In this document: piece by piece, positions 1 to 6,084 of the stretch
How positions within the stretch are numbered: position 1 is the first letter of the stretch
Layout of the letters: every line of letters begins with the position of its first letter
Source: Pyrinomonadaceae bacterium
GTDB taxonomy: Bacteria > Acidobacteriota > Blastocatellia > Pyrinomonadales > Pyrinomonadaceae
Direction of reading: 5' to 3'
DNA: 6,232 bases
Assembly (NCBI GenBank): GCA_025929655.1
Contig: JAICPV010000145.1
Coordinates: 1 to 6,232 of the forward strand
The notes under the pieces: generated by a model
The model's database searches: none
The model's input: the letters and a program-made list of their open reading frames with translations, nothing else
What the model was told of the DNA's origin: nothing
Made by a program: the position numbers and the translations under genes

Positions 1-1602
1 AAGGCGATGGAAACGCGCCGCCAACTCGAGGCCAGATACAACGCGGCGGTTGCGGCGAACAATCGCGGCGAGGCGACGAACCTTCCCGATCTGTACGAAA
101 ACAAGATCTACCAGGACACGATCCGCCTTAACACGGAACGAAAGGCGAAGCTTCAGGACCAGATCCGTGATATCGAAAAGCAGATCCAGCAAACGGAGGT
201 CGAGAAGAGCGAACTTCTCGTGAAATACCAGCCAATATACCCGGCGGTTCGCGAAAAGGATGCAAAGATCGCATCGTTAAAAGAAACCAAGGAAAAAACC
301 GAAAAGGAAGTTTCAAAGATCATCGAAAGCGATCAGCAGAAGATCGAGAAGGAAGCCGTGGGCGGGGCACTTGTCTCATTGCGGGCACAGTTAGACGCGG
401 TTCGGAAGCAGGAAGCCCAGGCACAGGCCGCTTACGAACACGAAGCGGCCCTGGCTAACGTCCAGGGACAGGCGCAGACGAAAATGACGACCCTTAAACG
501 CGAGATCGAGGGTAGCCGAAACCTGCTCGACACATACACCCAGCGCCAAAAGGAGCAAGAGCTTTCGAAGGCCAACGATGCACCCGAGAATATCAAGATC
601 GCCGCGAATGCCGTCGAGCCTTCAGGGCCGATCGGCCCGCAACGAAGCAGGAATATCTTTGTAGCGTTTTTGTTTTCACTGGCTGCCGGGATCGGCCTGG
701 CATTTCTGATGGATTACCTCGACGATTCCGTAAAATCGTCGGAAGACATCGGCCGGCACCTCGCATTGCCGACGCTGGCTCTCATCCCGCATCACGGGAT
801 CGCGGACCGCCGAAGGCTTTTGGCGGCCGGCGCTGAGAACGGAGCGTCTCCGTCCGCTGCGTTGATCACATTGGAGGAACGGAATTCGCCAATGGCTGAG
901 GCGTATCGCCACTTGCGTACGTCCTTATTGTTCTCATCTGCAGGCAAACCGCCGCAGACGATCTTGGTTACCTCGTCGCAGCCCTCGGAGGGTAAGACGA
1001 CGACGGCGATCAATACTGCGATCACTTTGGCCCAGTCGGATGCGGATGTCGTGATCGTGGACTGCGACCTGCGGCGCCCCCGCGTTCACAGCTACTTCGA
1101 CCTGGAAAATACCCAGGGCCTTACGAATTATCTTTCGGGGGAACGAAATACTGAGAACCTCATCAAGACCTCTCGCGAGTTGCCGAGGCTGAAGGTGATC
1201 ACTAGCGGGCCGATCCCACCGAATCCGGCCGAGCTGCTAAGCTCGAACGAGATGAAGAATCTGCTGCAGTTCCTCCGCGGGAAATACAAGCACGTTATCA
1301 TCGACTCGCCGCCCGCGATCTCGTTCACAGACGCGGCGATCCTTTCGACGCTGGTCGACGGTGTTGTGCTCGTCGCGATGGCGGGCAAGAGCTCGGTCCA
1401 CCTGATGCGGCGGTTCAAGACCCGTTTGAGTAATCTTGGCGCTCGTATTTATGGAGTTGTGCTCAACGGTATCAAGTCCGGCTCGATCGAATACGAATAT
1501 TACGGAGCGGGTTACTACGATTATTACCGCAAGGGCGCTGAAGACACTTCGACGCCGATGATGGAAACGAACGGCCATTCGAACGGCGACCGCGTGGTTT
1601 AA
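1..1602 (+). CDS. Wzc/GumC-type polysaccharide co-polymerase with C-terminal tyrosine autokinase (BY-kinase), 5' end outside window
   Basis: Inner-membrane protein that controls chain length and export of exopolysaccharide or capsule and phosphorylates itself on tyrosine. The frame is open to base 1, so the start lies upstream; about 200 residues (first membrane helix and most of the Wzz domain) are probably missing compared with the usual 700-760. Numbering from the ATG at base 7: charged coiled-coil region about 35-190; proline-rich PSGPIGP at 205-211; second membrane helix about 216-236; conserved EAYRHLRTSL at 298-307; Walker A SSQPSEGKTT at 323-332; Walker A' VIVDCDLRRPR at 349-359; Walker B HVIIDSPP at 429-436; and a tail with seven tyrosines between 496 and 507, the expected autophosphorylation cluster. 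It converges on rmlD/rmlB, which fits a rhamnose-containing polysaccharide locus. A terminator follows the TAA at 1600-1602. The family call is secure; the exact polymer is unknown. Confidence 0.95.
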   Translation, partial: KAMETRRQLEARYNAAVAANNRGEATNLPDLYENKIYQDTIRLNTERKAKLQDQIRDIEKQIQQTEVEKSELLVKYQPIYPAVREKDAKIASLKETKEKTEKEVSKIIESDQQKIEKEAVGGALVSLRAQLDAVRKQEAQAQAAYEHEAALANVQGQAQTKMTTLKREIEGSRNLLDTYTQRQKEQELSKANDAPENIKIAANAVEPSGPIGPQRSRNIFVAFLFSLAAGIGLAFLMDYLDDSVKSSEDIGRHLALPTLALIPHHGIADRRRLLAAGAENGASPSAALITLEERNSPMAEAYRHLRTSLLFSSAGKPPQTILVTSSQPSEGKTTTAINTAITLAQSDADVVIVDCDLRRPRVHSYFDLENTQGLTNYLSGERNTENLIKTSRELPRLKVITSGPIPPNPAELLSSNEMKNLLQFLRGKYKHVIIDSPPAISFTDAAILSTLVDGVVLVAMAGKSSVHLMRRFKTRLSNLGARIYGVVLNGIKSGSIEYEYYGAGYYDYYRKGAEDTSTPMMETNGHSNGDRVV

Positions 1603-1629
1603 ATTGCGAGGGCATAGCTTTAACATTTC

Positions 1630-1652
1630 GGGCGGCTATTTGCCGCCCTTTT
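1630..1652 (+). terminator. intrinsic terminator of the tyrosine kinase gene, overlapping the end of rmlD
   Basis: GGGCGGC (1630-1636) pairs with GCCGCCC (1642-1648) around a TATTT loop, giving a 7-bp all-GC stem followed by TTTT and more T-rich bases on the plus strand. It starts 28 bases after the kinase stop codon. The right arm and loop also contain the last codons and the TAG stop of the convergent rmlD. On the minus strand the stem is followed by GAAATG rather than a T run, so it should act mainly on plus-strand transcription. Confidence 0.8.
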
Positions 1653-2490
1653 CATTTAGAAACGCGTTCAATGCCTCGATCCAATCGCGAAGCGGCGCGA
1701 GGCCGACTTCGTTTGAGCGGATACACTTTAAACGCGAATTCCTTGGACGCGCTGCGGGCCTTTTCAATTCGGTATTCGACACGCGTTCGATCATTCGCGA
1801 GCCGGCACCCAATGCCTCGGCCGCTGTCACCGCGAATTGGTAATAGGTTGTCCCGTCGCCCGAGTTCGTCGCATGGAATATCCCGGCGGCTCTTGCCACG
1901 GCCAATTGGCGAAGACGGACCGCGAGGTCGTCCGCAAAGGTCGGGGTTCCGAACGAGTCTGCGATAGCTTTAAAGCGTTTTCCTTTCGCGGCGAGATCCG
2001 GCACGACGCTCAAAAAATTCGTTCCGCCGTGACCGAAGATCCAACCGGACCGGACGATGATCGACTGCGGGTTCGCCGCCGCGCTTCGGAGTTCGCCTTC
2101 GTATTTCGACCGTGCATAAGCGCTTTGCGGGTTCGGCTGATCGTCCTGAGTATAAAAACCATCCTTGGTGCCATCGAAAACATAATCGGTCGAGATCGTG
2201 ACAAGCGTCGCGCCGAACTCTTTGCACGCGGCAGCAAGGTTTTCCGGCCCTGCGGCGTTGGCCGCATACGCTGCATCTTCGTTCGTTTCGGCACCGTCGA
2301 CGTCCGTAAAAGCCGCGCAATTCAGGACAGCTTCCGGCGCGGTACCTTCGATCGTTTTAAATACTTTTTCGCGTTGAGAAACATCAAGTTCGCCGTGAGA
2401 AACTGCGATCACTTCGTCGCTTAATGCCGTGCAATGGCCTATCGCGGCCCGCGCGACCATGCCGTTCGCTCCAGTGATCAGAACTCTCAT
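1636..2490 (-). CDS. rfbD: dTDP-4-dehydrorhamnose reductase (RmlD)
   Basis: Catalyses the last step of dTDP-L-rhamnose synthesis, reducing dTDP-4-keto-L-rhamnose with NAD(P)H in the cytoplasm. The protein has 284 residues, normal for the family. Visible: an N-terminal Rossmann motif GANGMVA at 7-13; a conserved NCAAFTDVDGAE region at 57-68; STDYVFDG at 100-107, holding the catalytic Thr/Ser; YARSK at 125-129, with the catalytic Tyr125 and Lys129 of the extended SDR fold; SGWIFG at 148-153; and an RP.NS.L-type C-terminal motif around 244-254. The ATG at 2490 follows rmlB by 17 bases with only a weak AGG-type ribosome site, so translation may be coupled to rmlB. The last codons (Lys-Gly-Gly-Lys-stop) lie in the terminator hairpin of the convergent kinase gene. 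Confidence 0.95.
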   Translation of the reverse strand: MRVLITGANGMVARAAIGHCTALSDEVIAVSHGELDVSQREKVFKTIEGTAPEAVLNCAAFTDVDGAETNEDAAYAANAAGPENLAAACKEFGATLVTISTDYVFDGTKDGFYTQDDQPNPQSAYARSKYEGELRSAAANPQSIIVRSGWIFGHGGTNFLSVVPDLAAKGKRFKAIADSFGTPTFADDLAVRLRQLAVARAAGIFHATNSGDGTTYYQFAVTAAEALGAGSRMIERVSNTELKRPAARPRNSRLKCIRSNEVGLAPLRDWIEALNAFLNEKGGK

Positions 2491-2507
2491 TTAGGCGCCT
2501 GAATAAT

Positions 2508-3545
2508 TTAGGACCGTGGTTCGGAGGCTGCGAGACGGGCATCGTACATTCCCTTGTAATACTCCCGGTACTCGCCGGTGCGGACATGTTCCACCCATGC
2601 CTGGTTCTCTTGATACCACCGTATCGTCGCGGTCAGCCCGTCCTCCCACTTGACCTTCGGATTCCAGCCCAATTCCGTCTCTGATCTTGTCGGGTCGATG
2701 GCATACCGGCGGTCGTGCCCGGGCCGGTCTTCTATGAACTTGACCAGGCTGTGCGGTTTGTTTAGAGCGTCCAAAATGGCGCGGACGACGTCAATGTTGT
2801 GCATCTCGTTCCGTGCGCCGATATTGTATATCTCACCGGACCGCCCTCGCTCGTATGCCAGCCAAATGCCGCGGCAATGATCGTCGACGTATATCCAGTC
2901 GCGCACGTTCATACCATCGCCGTAGACTGGCAAGGGCTCGTCGGAAGCCGCATTCGCGATCATCAGTGGAATGAGTTTTTCGGGAAACTGCCGCGGTCCG
3001 TAATTGTTCCCGCAGCGCGTAACGACGGTATCAAGGCCGTGCGTTTTGCGTGCCGCGCGTACACAAAATTCCGCAGCCGCCTTCGACGCAGCGTAAGGCG
3101 AATTCGGCTTAAGGGCTGAATCTTCAGTGAAATATTCGTCCGAATCATCGGGCAAACTGCCCATTACCTCGTCCGTGGAAACTTGCACAAAACGCTTTAC
3201 TTTCTTCGCACGCGCGGCATCGAGCAACACTTGGGTCCCGAGGATGTTCGTTCGCAGGAATTCATCCGCCGAATAGATGCTGCGGTCCACGTGAGACTCT
3301 GCAGCGAAATTGAATATCGCGTCCGCCTCTTCGGGCACGGCACCCATCACCGTATCGCGGTCACAGATGTCTCCTTTGATGAAAGTATGGCGAGACCCGT
3401 CCACGCCTGCGAGATTCTCCAAATTTCCCGCATACGTAAGCGCGTCGAGGTCGACTATCTCAATGCCGGAACGCTCGTCGAGCACCAGCCGAACGAACGC
3501 CGAACCAATAAATCCGGCACCGCCGGTCACAAAAATTACACCCAT
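2508..3545 (-). CDS. rfbB: dTDP-glucose 4,6-dehydratase (RmlB)
   Basis: Catalyses the second step of dTDP-L-rhamnose synthesis, turning dTDP-glucose into dTDP-4-keto-6-deoxyglucose with bound NAD+. At 345 residues it has the family's usual length. Visible: the nucleotide-binding motif GGAGFIGS at 8-15; NFAAESHVDRSI at 79-90; the catalytic triplet Thr124-Asp125-Glu126 in STDEV; YAASK at 151-155 with catalytic Tyr151 and Lys155; RCGNNYGPRQFPEKLIP at 177-193; and DRPGHDRRYAID at 273-284, typical of RmlB and not of UDP-glucose epimerase. The usual Tyr after STDEV is Met128. It starts 3 bases after the stop of the upstream PH-domain gene and is followed by rmlD after 17 bases, so the three genes are almost certainly co-transcribed. 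RmlA and RmlC are not in the window. Confidence 0.97.
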   Translation of the reverse strand: MGVIFVTGGAGFIGSAFVRLVLDERSGIEIVDLDALTYAGNLENLAGVDGSRHTFIKGDICDRDTVMGAVPEEADAIFNFAAESHVDRSIYSADEFLRTNILGTQVLLDAARAKKVKRFVQVSTDEVMGSLPDDSDEYFTEDSALKPNSPYAASKAAAEFCVRAARKTHGLDTVVTRCGNNYGPRQFPEKLIPLMIANAASDEPLPVYGDGMNVRDWIYVDDHCRGIWLAYERGRSGEIYNIGARNEMHNIDVVRAILDALNKPHSLVKFIEDRPGHDRRYAIDPTRSETELGWNPKVKWEDGLTATIRWYQENQAWVEHVRTGEYREYYKGMYDARLAASEPRS

Positions 3546-3548
3546 AAT

Positions 3549-4109
3549 CTAACTGTCGATCTTTCGCATCTGCTCAAGGATCAGCTCCGCATGCCTGGCC
3601 GGAGAATCCACGTTATCGAGTACGATCTTCCCACCGTCCTCGCTGGCATTGTCCATTATTATGTCGCCGTACCCTAGCAACCGCTGAAAAACGGTCGTTG
3701 TCACCGTGACGTCCTGCACACGCCGCAGCGGAATGTTCTGCGTCGTCCGCGAGATCAGCCCGCGATCGATCTCAATGCTGGTATCGGTCAGCGTGTAGCG
3801 GATCAATTTCTGTCTCAGATGGAAATAGAGCGGGATCAAAAGCAGCAGCAGTGCAGCCGGAACGAGGAAAAGATACGACACGATCGGGAAAACCACCGAC
3901 GCGATGAGGATGACGAGCAACGCAGCCAAAATTGCTGCCGCATATCCTGCCATGACGAATTTTGTCGTCGGCGTGATCGAAAAGATCTGCTTGGCGGAGA
4001 TCAAAGACTGTGCAGTTCTTGCTTCGATATCCTGCGAAAACGCATTGCCGCATTTCTGGCAAAAGGCCGCATCGTCGTCGTTTTCTCGCCCGCATTTTTT
4101 ACAAAACAT
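3549..4109 (-). CDS. zinc-ribbon and bacterial PH-domain (bPH2/DUF304-type) membrane protein, function unknown
   Basis: This 186-residue protein has three parts. An N-terminal zinc ribbon has two CxxC knuckles (Cys3, Cys6, Cys17, Cys20). Two hydrophobic segments, at about 51-73 and 74-96 with a short turn between them, form a probable helical hairpin in the membrane. A C-terminal domain (about 100-185) has the sequence style of bacterial PH domains of the YdbS/YdbT group: YTLTDTSIEIDRGLISR, then IPLRRVQDVTV, then QRLLGYGDIIM. The molecular role of such proteins is mostly unknown; membrane-associated scaffolding or stress roles have been suggested for relatives. It is the first gene of a run with rmlB (3-base gap) and rmlD. 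The ribosome site is weak (GCGAGAC before the ATG). An unlinked housekeeping role is as likely as a polysaccharide one, despite the tight linkage. Confidence 0.88.
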   Translation of the reverse strand: MFCKKCGRENDDDAAFCQKCGNAFSQDIEARTAQSLISAKQIFSITPTTKFVMAGYAAAILAALLVILIASVVFPIVSYLFLVPAALLLLLIPLYFHLRQKLIRYTLTDTSIEIDRGLISRTTQNIPLRRVQDVTVTTTVFQRLLGYGDIIMDNASEDGGKIVLDNVDSPARHAELILEQMRKIDS

Positions 4110-4169
4110 AATCTTGTCTCGCTAGCAATAATAGCGTAGGCCGCTGCTTTACGCTCGCGGATCGGGCGC

Positions 4170-4197
4170 AAAAAAAACTCCACCGTGCGGTGGAGTT
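4170..4197 (-). terminator. strong intrinsic terminator after the Gly/Gln-rich gene
   Basis: On the minus strand AACTCCACC pairs with GGTGGAGTT around a four-base GCAC loop, a perfect 9-bp stem (plus-strand arms 4176-4184 and 4189-4197). Eight consecutive T residues (plus-strand A run 4170-4177) form the 3' side. It lies 27 bases after the stop codon of the Gly/Gln-rich gene. It separates that gene from the PH-rmlB-rmlD run, so the latter needs its own promoter between about 4110 and 4169. Confidence 0.9.
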
Positions 4198-4224
4198 CTT
4201 CCATTTTCAAAAAGGCTCGAAGGT

Positions 4225-4476
4225 CTACGGATTGCTGCCGCCGCCGGACGACCCGCCCTCGCCTTGCGATCCGCCCTGACCGCCTTTGCCGCCCTGTCCG
4301 GACGATCCGCCCTGACCCTGCGATCCGCCTTGCGTGCCTTCGCGTCCCGGGCTCTGCATTCCGCCGCGGTCCTGCTGTCCGCCGCCGCCCTGCTGTCCGC
4401 TTTGGCCGCCGCCCTGTTGTCCGCCCTGGCCCTGTTTCGAGCCCTGGTCGCCTTGATTTCCTTGATTATTTGCCAT
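4225..4476 (-). CDS. small Gly/Gln/Ser-rich low-complexity protein, function unknown
   Basis: The 83-residue product starts MANNQGNQGDQG and has 36 Gly and 19 Gln by my count, with scattered Ser, Lys, Arg, Asp and Glu. It has no hydrophobic segment, Cys or signal peptide, so it should be soluble, cytoplasmic and disordered. Two signals favour this strand over the open frames opposite: a strong AAGGGGAG ribosome site 7 bases before the ATG, and a textbook terminator 27 bases after the stop. The composition recalls small stress-induced KGG/GsiB-like hydrophilic proteins, but I do not see their repeated motif clearly, so that is only a resemblance. The DNA repeats (CCGCCCTG-type units on the plus strand) make it prone to length change. 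It is a monocistronic unit. Confidence 0.72.
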   Translation of the reverse strand: MANNQGNQGDQGSKQGQGGQQGGGQSGQQGGGGQQDRGGMQSPGREGTQGGSQGQGGSSGQGGKGGQGGSQGEGGSSGGGSNP

Positions 4477-4480
4477 GATT

Positions 4481-4490
4481 AATCTCCCCT
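4481..4490 (-). promoter_or_regulatory. strong Shine-Dalgarno of the Gly/Gln-rich gene
   Basis: The minus strand reads AAGGGGAGATT just before ATCATG, a purine-rich anti-16S match ending about 7 bases from the start codon. It is the best ribosome site in the window and fixes both strand and start of the low-complexity gene. Confidence 0.75.
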
Positions 4491-4507
4491 TGATGATAGA
4501 TTTTGAT

Positions 4508-4533
4508 GGCCCGCGACTTTTCAGATCCGGGCC
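4508..4533. repeat. 6-bp inverted repeat in the leader of the Gly/Gln-rich gene
   Basis: GGCCCG (4508-4513) and CGGGCC (4528-4533) are perfect inverted copies separated by 14 bases, about 30-60 bases upstream of the ATG at 4476. It could be a leader hairpin or an operator. There is no T run on either side, so it is not a terminator. Six-base arms can arise by chance. Confidence 0.35.
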
Positions 4534-4561
4534 ACATAACTACTAAACCGTCTTTTGGCAA
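4533..4561 (-). promoter_or_regulatory. candidate sigma-70-type promoter for the Gly/Gln-rich gene
   Basis: On the minus strand TTGCCA (plus 4556-4561, one mismatch to TTGACA) is followed after 17 bases by TATGTG (plus 4533-4538), a poor -10 box matching at three of six positions. The position would give a leader of about 50 bases that includes much of the inverted repeat. Weak evidence. Confidence 0.2.
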
Positions 4562-4659
4562 TCGGGTTCGTCCAACGGAATACATTGAAAACGACCGAAT
4601 TGAGTACAGCTGCGCGTGCGGGTGAACCTTTTCGATGTTCAAACATCTAAACCGAAAGG

Positions 4660-4794
4660 ATGTTCAACTACAATCGAATTCTGATCGCAGTTTTGACTTT
4701 TATTCTCGGCATCTCGACGGTCTGGGCCGTAAGCCTCATTACCGCGGGGATCGGCGTCGTCGGCGCTCCGTTCATGCAACCCGAAGTTATTTAA
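4660..4794 (+). CDS. possible 44-residue membrane or secreted peptide, or the 5' remnant of a longer gene
   Basis: An ATG at 4660 opens 44 codons ending in TAA at 4792-4794. The peptide begins MFNYNRILIAVLTFILGIS, then STVWAVSLITAGIGVVGAPF, and ends MQPEVI: a short polar start with one Arg, then a long hydrophobic run, as in a signal peptide or single membrane helix. GAAAGG directly abuts the ATG, too close for an ideal ribosome site. After the TAA the same frame stays open for 33 codons (4795-4893), starting with a proline-rich stretch VAAPRVPEPPAV and turning basic and His-rich, before TAA at 4894-4896. This suggests the 44-mer may be the head of an exported protein interrupted by a stop. 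A 169-codon frame overlapping it (4635-5144) has Arg-rich, non-protein-like composition and runs through both repeats, so I take it as spurious. Confidence 0.4.
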   Translation: MFNYNRILIAVLTFILGISTVWAVSLITAGIGVVGAPFMQPEVI

Positions 4795-4919
4795 GTCGCC
4801 GCACCGCGAGTCCCCGAGCCTCCCGCCGTCCGCTTCAAACGCCATCGGAAACATCACCACCATTGCGGCAAATTTACAGAAACCCGAACGAAGTAACGGC
4901 TAGCAAAGTCGAAACGTCA

Positions 4920-4979
4920 AAAAGTGAAAAGGTGAAAAAGCTGCGGTCCGATACGCCGCTTTTTCACCTTTCCACTTTT
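4920..4979. repeat. 60-base near-perfect inverted repeat, probable bidirectional terminator
   Basis: The left arm 4920-4941 and right arm 4958-4979 are 22 bases each and pair at all but one position (A4927 against C4972). After a T/C mismatch, three more pairs (4943-4945 with 4954-4956) close an eight-base loop. The arms are A-rich on the left, with GTGAAAA repeated twice, and T-rich on the right, so either strand ends its stem in a T tract (TTTTACTCTTTT on plus; CACTTTTTGACG on minus). It lies between the plus-strand small ORF and the minus-strand lytic transglycosylase, both pointing at it, which suits a shared terminator. The stem is longer than a normal terminator, so a mobile palindromic repeat is an alternative. 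Confidence 0.75.
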
Positions 4980-5025
4980 ACTCTTTTAATACGTTGCTCG
5001 GGTTCTGCAATTTCCTTTCGCTTTT

Positions 5026-5074
5026 GCAGGCAGGATACCTGCGTTCCTCTCGTACAGGCGAGCCGCCTGTGGTC
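5026..5074. repeat. REP-like double palindromic repeat
   Basis: Two short palindromes sit side by side: GCAGG-ATA-CCTGC (5030-5042, with an extra GCAG copy just upstream from 5026) and ACAGGCG-AGC-CGCCTGT (5054-5070, a perfect 7-bp stem with a 3-base loop). They are joined by GTTCCTCTCGT and followed by GGTCC. Paired GC-rich hairpins of this kind, in an intergenic spot beside a gene end, are the hallmark of REP/BIME-type repeats. I have a general impression that similar GCAGG...CCTGC / ACAGGCG...CGCCTGT units recur in many environmental bacterial genomes, but I cannot verify copy number here. The element ends 7 bases from the transglycosylase stop codon. Confidence 0.6.
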
Positions 5075-5080
5075 CAAGGG

Positions 5081-5941
5081 CTACTGGTTCACCAGCATCA
5101 TCTGGCCGTCAGGGAGGCGGACGGTCAAGGCGCCGGGCTCGTAGATGCTGAGGGGTTTCGATTCTTTTTGAGCGAGCTTTGCGACGTCCTGCGTGTTGAT
5201 CGGCCGGGCGGACCGTACGATACGGCCGTCCGAGATCTGGTTGTAGCGTGACGTTATTCGTCGGACGTATTCCTGCGTTTCACGATACGGCGGGATATTC
5301 CATCCATATTTCATTACCGCGCCTTCGCCGGCATTGTATCCGGCGAGTGCCAGGACCATGTCACCGCGAAATGTGTCTAGGAGCCATCGCATGTATTTCA
5401 CGCCGGCGTCGATGTTCTGTTTCGGATCGTAGATCGAGGTGACGCCGAACCGTCTCGCGGTAGCGGGCATAAGCTGCATCAGCCCGCTTGCGCCTTTGTG
5501 CGAACGCGCGTTGATCTTGAACGACGATTCCTGATGCATCTGGGAATAGATCAGAAGCGGATCGATGCCGTAGCGCCGGCTCGATTCGACAATGTATGCG
5601 TCGTGGAGCGCGTTACCCGTAGTAAATCCTTTCAAACCGATGCTCGACCCCATTGTGAACTTGGTCGCGGTAGACGCAGCCGAGAAACTTCCTTCTCTTT
5701 CGGCCAGGCTGTCGGTAACGCTCGCGGTCCTTTGAACAAGCTTGTTTTCTGCAATCACCCGCCATTTACCGTTCTTGCCGCGTTTTCGTTTCGCAGTCGC
5801 AACGGGAATTACCGGCGCAGGCGGCAAATAAACCGCCACGCCCTGGGAGCGGTCAAAATTGTCGAAAACGCGTTGACCGGCCGCGGGCGCGGCAGCGATA
5901 GCGCAGATTGAGAGCGTAAGACAGACGGCAAATGATCTCAT
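5081..5941 (-). CDS. secreted lytic transglycosylase, SLT (Slt70-type) domain
   Basis: Cleaves the MurNAc-GlcNAc bond of peptidoglycan, forming 1,6-anhydro-MurNAc, in the periplasm or cell envelope. The 286-residue protein opens with a signal peptide (hydrophobic 3-20, likely cleavage near APAAG at 18-22; no lipobox). Residues 23-105 form a low-conservation linker with a basic patch KRKRGKNGK at 51-59. The SLT domain spans about 111-235: catalytic Glu138 in QMHQESSF, GLMQLMPATA at 153-162, DPKQNIDAGVKYMRWLL at 172-188, AGYNAGEGAV at 200-209, and YRETQEYVRRI at 219-229. A short tail ends in RLPDGQMMLVNQ. No good ribosome site precedes the ATG at 5941, though the signal peptide fits this start. 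It is a single-gene unit with a REP-like element and a large hairpin beyond its stop. The family is certain; the physiological role is not. Confidence 0.94.
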   Translation of the reverse strand: MRSFAVCLTLSICAIAAAPAAGQRVFDNFDRSQGVAVYLPPAPVIPVATAKRKRGKNGKWRVIAENKLVQRTASVTDSLAEREGSFSAASTATKFTMGSSIGLKGFTTGNALHDAYIVESSRRYGIDPLLIYSQMHQESSFKINARSHKGASGLMQLMPATARRFGVTSIYDPKQNIDAGVKYMRWLLDTFRGDMVLALAGYNAGEGAVMKYGWNIPPYRETQEYVRRITSRYNQISDGRIVRSARPINTQDVAKLAQKESKPLSIYEPGALTVRLPDGQMMLVNQ

Positions 5942-6084
5942 TTGTAGCGGGGTGCGGATGGTTTTTTATGGCAAAAGGAAGTTTTTGGGATAGGGAAGAG
6001 AATTTACCGGCGGTGATTTCGGGGATTCGCCGCTTATATTTAGCAAATGCTCAATTGACTCAGGTTTTCAACTATTTTGCGATG

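Noticed and set aside
1837..2424. 195-codon plus-strand frame opposite rmlD
   Set aside because: It is antisense to a gene with all RmlD motifs intact and has Arg/Phe-rich content typical of a shadow frame.
3183..3677. 164-codon plus-strand frame opposite rmlB
   Set aside because: It is antisense to rmlB and the PH-domain gene, shows no domain motif and spans their junction.
4120..4136. CGCTA/TAGCG inverted repeat with TATTAT (minus strand) upstream of the PH-domain gene as promoter/operator
   Set aside because: The arms are only 5 bp, the -10-like box has no matching -35 at 16-18 bases, and the start site would leave only about 12 bases of leader. A promoter is needed here, but I cannot place it.
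4225..4476. Tandem GC-rich units as a CRISPR-like or minisatellite array
   Set aside because: The units are short, imperfect, in frame and explained by Gly-Gly/Gln codons; there are no spacers.
4185..4482. Plus-strand Arg/Pro- and Ala/Leu-rich frames opposite the Gly/Gln-rich gene
   Set aside because: They arise from GC-rich repeats; the ribosome site and terminator both support the minus strand, and one frame begins inside the terminator.
4635..5144. 169-codon plus-strand open frame
   Set aside because: Its composition is Arg/Ser-rich and not protein-like, it reads straight through the long hairpin and the REP-like element, and it runs into the 3' end of the transglycosylase on the other strand.
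6008..6032. CGGCG...CGCCG hairpin upstream of the transglycosylase
   Set aside because: A five-base stem with a 15-base loop and no T tract; too weak for a terminator or riboswitch call.
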